Assembly (NCBI GenBank): GCA_947311445.1
Contig: CAMZKV010000020.1
Span: 1 to 38,413 of the forward strand
Source: an uncultured Chlorobiota bacterium
GTDB taxonomy: Bacteria > Bacteroidota > Bacteroidia > Bacteroidales > JAADGE01
Direction: 5' to 3'
Length of the DNA stretch: 38,413 bases
Shown piece by piece: positions 33,505-38,413 of the stretch. Each line of letters begins with the position of its first letter. Position 1 is the first letter of the stretch. The notes under the pieces are model-generated. The model saw only the letters and a program-made list of their open reading frames with translations, made no database searches and had not been told where the DNA came from. Made by a program: the position numbers and the translations under genes.

Positions 33505-34962
33505 ATGGGCAAATTTTCAAAAATAATAAAAAAGTTTCCTGGAGTATTTTGGGTAGCTAACACAATGGAGATGTTTGAACGTGTGGCATGGTACGGTCTT
33601 TTTTCCGTATTGGCACTATATCTTACAAATTCAACTGACACAGGAGCATTAGGTTTTTCCCAAAGCCAAAAAGGTTTAATGATGGGAATTGTTACTGCAG
33701 TACTATATCTTTTGCCTGTTATAACAGGTGCAATTGCGGATAAAATAGGTTACAAAAAGATATTAATTATTGCATATTCAATTTATGCTTCAGGATATTT
33801 TATGATGAGCTATTTTACAGAATATTATTCAGTTTTTGCCGCTTTCCTATGGGTTGCAATAGGAGCAGCATTATTTAAACCTATAATTTCTGCAACAATT
33901 GCTAAAACTACAGATGATGAAACTTCTTCAATAGGTTTCGGGATTTTTTATATGATTGTTAATATTGGAGGATTTATTGGTCCTTTTATTGCTTCAAAAC
34001 TTAGACATATGAACGATAATACAGGTTGGAAATTTGTTTTTTATATGTCAATAGCTGCATTAGTTATTAACTTACTTATTGTTATTTTATTCTACAAAGA
34101 ACCAGATAGAGAGAAATCCAAGAGCAAACTCCTTGACACCATAAAAACGTCATTATCAAATATTTATATCGCCCTAAAAGATAAAAAACTATTAATTTTC
34201 TTATTTATAATGATTGGTTTCTGGACAATGTTTAATCAACTTTTTTACACATTACCTAATTTCATTAACCAATGGATTGATACTTCTGCTTTGTACAATT
34301 CAATTCATAAGATTTCTCCCTGGTTAGCAAGTTTCTTAGGAACAAAACAGCATGATATTGCACCTGAAATGCTAATTAATTTAGATGCAGGATTAATTGT
34401 TCTACTACAAATCATTGTTTCTACAATTGTTATGAAACTAAAATCTGTAAATGCGATTATAACAGGAATAATTATTAATGCAATTGGAATAGGTTTAACA
34501 TTTGCAACAAACAATCCTTTTTATTTAATTTTTGGAATTTTTATTTTTGCAATAGGCGAAATGGCAAGTTCTCCAAAATTTACTGAATATGTTGGAAAAA
34601 TTGCTCCAAAAGGAAAAGAAGCTCTTTACATGGGAACTTCATTTTTACCGGTTGCAGCAGGAAATTTCTTTACAGGATTTTTATCGGGAAATGTTTATCA
34701 GAACTTATCTGATAAAACTTCTCTACTAAAAATAGAAATTGTAGAAAGGGGATTAGAAATACCTGAAATAAGCAAAAATTTTACCCAAAATCAATTTTTT
34801 GAAGAAGCTGCTAAACAAATGAATTTTTCTAGCATTGAACTTACTCAATACTTATGGGATACATACAATCCCTCACAAATATGGTATATTTTCAGTGCAA
34901 TAGGAATTGCAACTGTTATAGGTTTGCTTATTTATGATAAATTTATTTTGAAAAATAAATAA
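33505..34962 (+). CDS. POT/PTR2-family proton-dependent oligopeptide transporter
   Basis: The 485-residue inner-membrane protein has about 12-14 hydrophobic segments. The proton-coupling ExxER motif is present in TM1 as EMFER (about residues 23-27), with the following WYGLF typical of POT. The MFS loop ADKIGYKK and FYMIVNIGGFIGP (about 148-160) match the PTR2 signature. These carriers import di- and tripeptides with protons. The stop codon is followed directly by the ATG of the next gene, so the two are likely cotranscribed, although a functional link is not obvious. Confidence 0.9.
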   Translation: MGKFSKIIKKFPGVFWVANTMEMFERVAWYGLFSVLALYLTNSTDTGALGFSQSQKGLMMGIVTAVLYLLPVITGAIADKIGYKKILIIAYSIYASGYFMMSYFTEYYSVFAAFLWVAIGAALFKPIISATIAKTTDDETSSIGFGIFYMIVNIGGFIGPFIASKLRHMNDNTGWKFVFYMSIAALVINLLIVILFYKEPDREKSKSKLLDTIKTSLSNIYIALKDKKLLIFLFIMIGFWTMFNQLFYTLPNFINQWIDTSALYNSIHKISPWLASFLGTKQHDIAPEMLINLDAGLIVLLQIIVSTIVMKLKSVNAIITGIIINAIGIGLTFATNNPFYLIFGIFIFAIGEMASSPKFTEYVGKIAPKGKEALYMGTSFLPVAAGNFFTGFLSGNVYQNLSDKTSLLKIEIVERGLEIPEISKNFTQNQFFEEAAKQMNFSSIELTQYLWDTYNPSQIWYIFSAIGIATVIGLLIYDKFILKNK

Positions 34963-35844
34963 ATGAATTCCATTCAGGAAGTTAAATACGTAAAGAACAA
35001 AGATATAGATTACAATTTATGGGACAAATGTATTTCGCAATCTCAAAATGGAAATGTATTTGCTTACTCTTGGTATCTAGATTCTGTTTGTAAAAACTGG
35101 GACGCAATAATAGTTGGAAAATATGTTGCTGTTATACCTCTTCCTTTTAAAAACATTACAAAAATACATGGCTTTTTTCAACCAGTTTTTTTCAGTAAAA
35201 CAAATTTATTTACTTCTAACAATATATCCTCTAAAACTTTAATTGAAATACAAAAAAAAATTCATTCTAATTTCAAATTTATAAATATAGAAACTGAGAA
35301 TTTCAATCTTTTTGAAAAAGTAAAACATTCTCATAAAGAATCTTTTAAACTTGATCTAATAAGTCCTTACACTATAATTAAAAAGTCATTTTCTAAGGAG
35401 TTCAACAAAAACATTGAAATTGCAAAAAAAAATAAAATATCTTATAATAACGGTATTTTGCCTAATGGTTTAGTCCTTCTTTCCTCTATTGAAGATAATT
35501 TCAACAAAAAAACAAATGATAAATTAAGATTACTATCAGCAGTTTCATTAAGGAAAAATAAAGGTAAAATTATAGGGGCTTTTAACGATAAGAACATATT
35601 AATTGCAGCAATTCTGCTTATTTCTTCTCATAATACCGTAAATATTGTTTATTCTGTACAATCAAAAGAAGCAAAAAACAAAAAAGCACTTTGCGGATTA
35701 ATAAATAACTATATTGAAAATAATTCTGAAACTGCAATTACTCTTGATTTCTTTGGAATAAATTCAAATCACATAAACTTACAAAATGAAATTGGAGCAA
35801 AAAAATATCCTTATTATAATTTCAGAAAAAGGTTTCTTTTTTAG
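34963..35844 (+). CDS. FemAB/GNAT-like acyltransferase, hypothetical
   Basis: The 293-residue cytoplasmic protein starts with no gap after the POT gene. The opening with NGNVFAYSWYLDSV, followed by a basic central stretch and a C-terminal ITLDFFGIN, resembles the FemAB/GNAT-like proteins often seen in Bacteroidota near envelope genes. The two-lobed GNAT fold is plausible, but no catalytic residue can be named. Codon composition is like that of its neighbours. It is followed two bases later by a glycosyltransferase frame, which suggests a small envelope-modification pair. Confidence 0.5.
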   Translation: MNSIQEVKYVKNKDIDYNLWDKCISQSQNGNVFAYSWYLDSVCKNWDAIIVGKYVAVIPLPFKNITKIHGFFQPVFFSKTNLFTSNNISSKTLIEIQKKIHSNFKFINIETENFNLFEKVKHSHKESFKLDLISPYTIIKKSFSKEFNKNIEIAKKNKISYNNGILPNGLVLLSSIEDNFNKKTNDKLRLLSAVSLRKNKGKIIGAFNDKNILIAAILLISSHNTVNIVYSVQSKEAKNKKALCGLINNYIENNSETAITLDFFGINSNHINLQNEIGAKKYPYYNFRKRFLF

Positions 35845-35882
35845 TTTTGCAAAAAATAACTTCATTAATATTATTTAAAAAG

Positions 35883-36884
35883 ATGTTTTTCTCAATAGTT
35901 ATCCCCACATTTAAGCGAAAAGAAGACGTAAAAGAGTTTCTTGAAAGTATGACAAAACAAACTGAAAGTAATTTTGAAGTTCTTATTGTTGATGCTAGTC
36001 CGGATAATTCTGTGAAAGATGTTGTAAATTTCTATTCAGAAAAAGTTTCTGTAACTCATTTCCACAAAAAAGGCCTTGGAATAAGCCCTTCAAGAAATCT
36101 TGGTTGCAAAAATGCAAAAGGAGATTTCTTTATTTTTATTGATTCAGACTGTATTGTTCCGCCGGATTACATTAAAAAAGTTAATCAGTTTCTTAAAAAA
36201 AATAAAGTTGATGGTTTTGGAGGACCCGATGATGCTGAAAAATCATTTTCTAATGTTCAAAAAGCAATAAATTATGCCATGACTTCTATGCTCACAACAG
36301 GAGGCATTAGAGGAAAAAAAGTACATGCAGGTAAATACCAACTTAGAGGCTTTAATATGGGAGTTTCAAGAAATGCTTTTTTTTCAGTAAACGGATACAG
36401 CAATTTAAAAGTTGCCGAAGATATAGATTTAAGTATGCGACTTCATGCAAAAGGATATAAAACATCTCTAATTCCGGATGCAAAAGTTTTTCACAAAAGA
36501 AAAATAAATTTTAAAAAATTTGCAACTCAATTATTCTTACATGGTAAAGCAAGAATAGACCTCCAAATGCGACATGGCACTGCTTTAAAACCTATCTTTT
36601 TTTTACCAAGTTTGTTTGTTATTTACATTGCCTTAGGGTGGATTTCATTTTTTATAAATCCTTTTCTTTTTTATTTGTATTTAGCATCTCTTTCATTAAT
36701 TGCAATAATATTTTTTTCTGATGCAAGTATTAAAAACAAAAGTATTAAAATTGGGATGTTAAGTGTTTTTGCTTCTTTTATTCAATTATGTTCTTATGGG
36801 GCAGGAATTTTATATAATATTTTTAGAAGGCTTATTTTTAGAAAAAAAGATGAAAGCATTAGGCCTGCGAGCTTGAAAGTTTAA
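35883..36884 (+). CDS. Family 2 glycosyltransferase, membrane-anchored
   Basis: The 333-residue protein has a GT-A fold opening MFFSIVIPTFKRKEDV and VDASPDNS, a DxD-type metal site in FIFIDSDCIVPP, and a second acidic motif VAEDIDLSMRL. The C-terminal 90 residues hold about three hydrophobic segments, so the enzyme sits on the inner membrane facing the cytoplasm. I prefer the ATG at 35883, because it puts the core beta-strand right at the N-terminus. A TTG at 35847 in the same frame would add 12 residues. The sugar donor and acceptor are unknown. It overlaps the convergent DUF4442 gene by four bases. Confidence 0.85.
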   Translation: MFFSIVIPTFKRKEDVKEFLESMTKQTESNFEVLIVDASPDNSVKDVVNFYSEKVSVTHFHKKGLGISPSRNLGCKNAKGDFFIFIDSDCIVPPDYIKKVNQFLKKNKVDGFGGPDDAEKSFSNVQKAINYAMTSMLTTGGIRGKKVHAGKYQLRGFNMGVSRNAFFSVNGYSNLKVAEDIDLSMRLHAKGYKTSLIPDAKVFHKRKINFKKFATQLFLHGKARIDLQMRHGTALKPIFFLPSLFVIYIALGWISFFINPFLFYLYLASLSLIAIIFFSDASIKNKSIKIGMLSVFASFIQLCSYGAGILYNIFRRLIFRKKDESIRPASLKV

Positions 36885-37348
36885 ATAAACTTATTATAAT
36901 CTTTTTTTCTAATATAAATTTCCTTTTCAACTTTTGCCACAATTTCATTTGCTGAATTTTTTATTTCTCCTGTAAAGATATATGTGTTTTTTCCTATAAT
37001 ATTAATTTCTTCTTTAATTTCTTTAAGTCTTGATTTCTTAATTTTAAAAACACCTTTTACAGTTCCTTTTCCGGGTTTCATAAAAATTATTTTTGCAGAC
37101 TTATCCCAAATAACATATTCTTGCCCCAAATAATTCAACACAATAAAAACAAAAAATGGATCGGACATTGCATATAATGAACCTCCAAAATGAGTTCCAA
37201 ATAAGTTTTTGTTAAACCATCTCATTTTTAGCTCAACTTCAAAACAAGTAAAATCTTTATTATACTTTTTTAGTTTAATTCCTGCACCTAAATAAGGCGG
37301 ATATAGTGATATCCGCCTCATAATTTGTTTTATATTTTTAGGATTCAT
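36881..37348 (-). CDS. DUF4442 hotdog-fold protein, possible acyl-CoA thioesterase
   Basis: The 155-residue protein looks like the DUF4442 hotdog family. NLFGTHFGGSLYAMSDPFF (about residues 48-66) corresponds to the conserved hotdog helix, where thioesterases place their substrate, and YVIWDKSAKIIFMKPGKG is the following strand pair. Many members are annotated as putative thioesterases, without a proven substrate. It starts one base after the iorB stop on the same strand, so it is probably cotranscribed with iorB, as acyl-CoA handling enzymes often are. Confidence 0.78.
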   Translation of the reverse strand: MNPKNIKQIMRRISLYPPYLGAGIKLKKYNKDFTCFEVELKMRWFNKNLFGTHFGGSLYAMSDPFFVFIVLNYLGQEYVIWDKSAKIIFMKPGKGTVKGVFKIKKSRLKEIKEEINIIGKNTYIFTGEIKNSANEIVAKVEKEIYIRKKDYNKFI

Positions 37349-37349
37349 T

Positions 37350-37931
37350 TTATTTTTGGCTTAAAGTAAATTCTCTACCCTTATCCAAAGCTTCAATATT
37401 TTTATCAACAATGTCTTGCCCTTTTTTACCAAAAATTGCTTTCAAAGCATCCTTAAAACTATCATATTCCATATCTATATATGGCGATGCAGCACCAAGC
37501 ATTACAATATTTGAAGATCGTATAGATTTTAATTCCTTTGCAATTGCATCTGCATCAATTATTATATGATTTTTTACTTTTCTTATTTCATTAAAAATAT
37601 CTTCCAAATCCGGATAGTTAGAAATATTATTGAAAGGTTTTGAATTTGTAATTAACCAACCATCTGGTTTTAAAAATGATATATACCTTAAACATTCCAT
37701 CGGTTCAACCGAGATAATTACATCAGCTTTTCCTTTTGCAATTAAATCTGATGCAACCGGCTTGTCTGATACTCTCATATTTGATGAAACATCGCCACCT
37801 CTTTGGCTCATTCCATGAACCTCAGATTGTTTCATATACAAACCTTTTTGCAATGCAGCTGTTCCTATTGTTGCAGCAATTGACAAAATGCCTTGCCCGC
37901 CTACTCCTGATAATATTATGTCTGATTTCAT
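37350..37931 (-). CDS. iorB: Indolepyruvate ferredoxin oxidoreductase subunit beta (IorB)
   Basis: The 193-residue protein matches the gamma/beta domain of 2-oxoacid:ferredoxin oxidoreductases: IILSGVGGQGILSIA at the start, then EVHGMSQRGGDVSSNMR (about 38-54). IorAB oxidatively decarboxylates aryl pyruvates derived from aromatic amino acids to aryl-acetyl-CoA, reducing ferredoxin, an activity of anaerobes. The partner iorA is normally directly upstream, which here would be beyond the right end of the window, past the repeat cluster. Its product would suit the hotdog gene that follows. Confidence 0.92.
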   Translation of the reverse strand: MKSDIILSGVGGQGILSIAATIGTAALQKGLYMKQSEVHGMSQRGGDVSSNMRVSDKPVASDLIAKGKADVIISVEPMECLRYISFLKPDGWLITNSKPFNNISNYPDLEDIFNEIRKVKNHIIIDADAIAKELKSIRSSNIVMLGAASPYIDMEYDSFKDALKAIFGKKGQDIVDKNIEALDKGREFTLSQK

Positions 37932-37944
37932 ATTTTTATTTTTA

Positions 37945-38413
37945 TTTCACGCAAAGTTCGCAAATAATTTCGCAAAGCACGCAAAAAATTTTTATAAGTT
38001 ATTAATATATTTTTCTAAAACTATTCCTTTATTTTTGTTTCACGCAAAGTTCGCAAATAATTTCGCAAAGCACGCAAAAGGTTTTTGTTTTTTTCTCTTA
38101 GCATTCTCTGCGTTTAAATCTTTGCAGTCTGCGTGAACTTTCTTTGTTTTTGTTTCACGCAAAGTTCGCAGAGTTTTTCGCAAAGCACGCAAAAGTTTTT
38201 ATAAATTATTTATTAATATTTTTCCTCAATCTATTATTCATTATAAAGTTTATTTTTCTTAAACTATTTATTTGTTTTTGTTTCACGCAAAGTTCGCAAA
38301 TAATTTCGCAAAGCACGCAAAAGGTTTTTGTTTTTTTCTCTTAGCATTCTCTGCGTTTAAATCTTTGCAGTCTGCGTGAACTTTCTTTGTTTTTGTTTCA
38401 CGCAAAGTTCGCA
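37945..38413. repeat. Cluster of GCAAAG/CGC intergenic repeats, five copies, last truncated by the window end
   Basis: The 482 bases upstream of iorB contain a 42-base unit beginning tttcacgcaaagttcgcaaa and ending aagcacgcaaaa. Copies lie at 37945-37986, 38038-38079, 38153-38194 (centre altered), 38281-38322 and 38396-38413 (cut off). Between some copies, diverged inverted versions occur (ctctgcg...gcagtctgcgtgaactt at about 38107-38141 and 38350-38384), so the arrangement is partly palindromic. Short spurious frames through it give HAKFANNFAKHAK-type peptides and are not genes. This resembles dispersed intergenic repeats seen in Bacteroidota genomes; no transposase is present. Confidence 0.85.
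38032..38413. repeat. 243-bp-period tandem duplication within the repeat cluster
   Basis: 38032-38170 appears to recur without change at 38275-38413, an offset of 243 bases, and the match runs to the window edge. This indicates a recent tandem duplication of a block holding two direct units and one inverted unit. The array may continue beyond the window. Confidence 0.8.

Noticed and set aside
37888..38344. Short frames encoding HAKFANNFAKHAK-like peptides
   Set aside because: They are translations of the intergenic repeat units; there is no start context or homology to support genes.

Overview
The window is AT-rich bacterial DNA that can be assigned to the phylum Bacteroidota with confidence. 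It carries a SusC/SusD pair, a type IX secretion (T9SS) type A C-terminal sorting domain, a Rho factor with a long Lys/Asn/Glu-rich insert, many short lipoprotein signals, a Bacteroidota-type promoter (TTG, then TAnnTTTG) and almost no Shine-Dalgarno sequences. Order or genus cannot be fixed from the sequence; a Bacteroidales/Marinilabiliales-like or uncultured relative would fit.

Layout. 1-2954 is housekeeping: the 3' part of a phosphohexomutase gene, lptB on the opposite strand, and a class IV aminotransferase. 3331-21684 is a polysaccharide utilisation locus (PUL) read entirely on the + strand. It starts with a dense operator region and a DeoR-family regulator, then a secreted beta-propeller glycosidase-like protein, a double-SIS aminosugar isomerase/deaminase-like protein and a ROK sugar kinase. 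Next come a GH2 lipoprotein, two tandem GH26-like lipoproteins, a CBM/T9SS secreted protein interrupted by a TGA, a DUF4434-type lipoprotein, a SusC interrupted by a TAA, an intact SusD, a PKD-type surface glycan-binding candidate and a FucP-type MFS sugar transporter. 21777-26080 holds a secreted beta-roll protein with an S74 autoprocessing domain, convergent with a stand-alone TonB-dependent receptor. 26176-37931 is mostly core functions: rho, a CPBP-like membrane protein, trmD, a MerR-type regulator, a GH13 cyclomaltodextrinase-type enzyme, radC, a POT peptide transporter, a FemAB/GNAT-like protein, a GT2 glycosyltransferase, a DUF4442 hotdog protein and iorB. The last 470 bases are a cluster of GCAAAG/CGC-type intergenic repeats.

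How the PUL may work (inference). GH26-like and DUF4434 lipoproteins would cut a polymer at the cell surface. SusC/D and the PKD protein would capture and import fragments. The GH2 enzyme and the propeller protein would trim them to single sugars, the MFS protein would carry these across the inner membrane, and the ROK kinase plus SIS protein would phosphorylate and isomerise/deaminate them. The GH2 resembles both beta-mannosidases and exo-beta-glucosaminidases. The pairing of a double-SIS enzyme with a ROK kinase and a DeoR regulator points toward an amino-sugar-containing glycan, although a mannan cannot be excluded.

The most notable features are the two isolated in-frame stop codons in the PUL (13243 TGA, 15208 TAA), each in an otherwise open frame; the phased 10-bp operator repeats ahead of the DeoR gene; the GH26 pair with an unusual acid/base motif; and the GH2 with Cys-Glu in place of the usual Asn-Glu. 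No rRNA, tRNA, CRISPR array, transposase or phage integrase was found.
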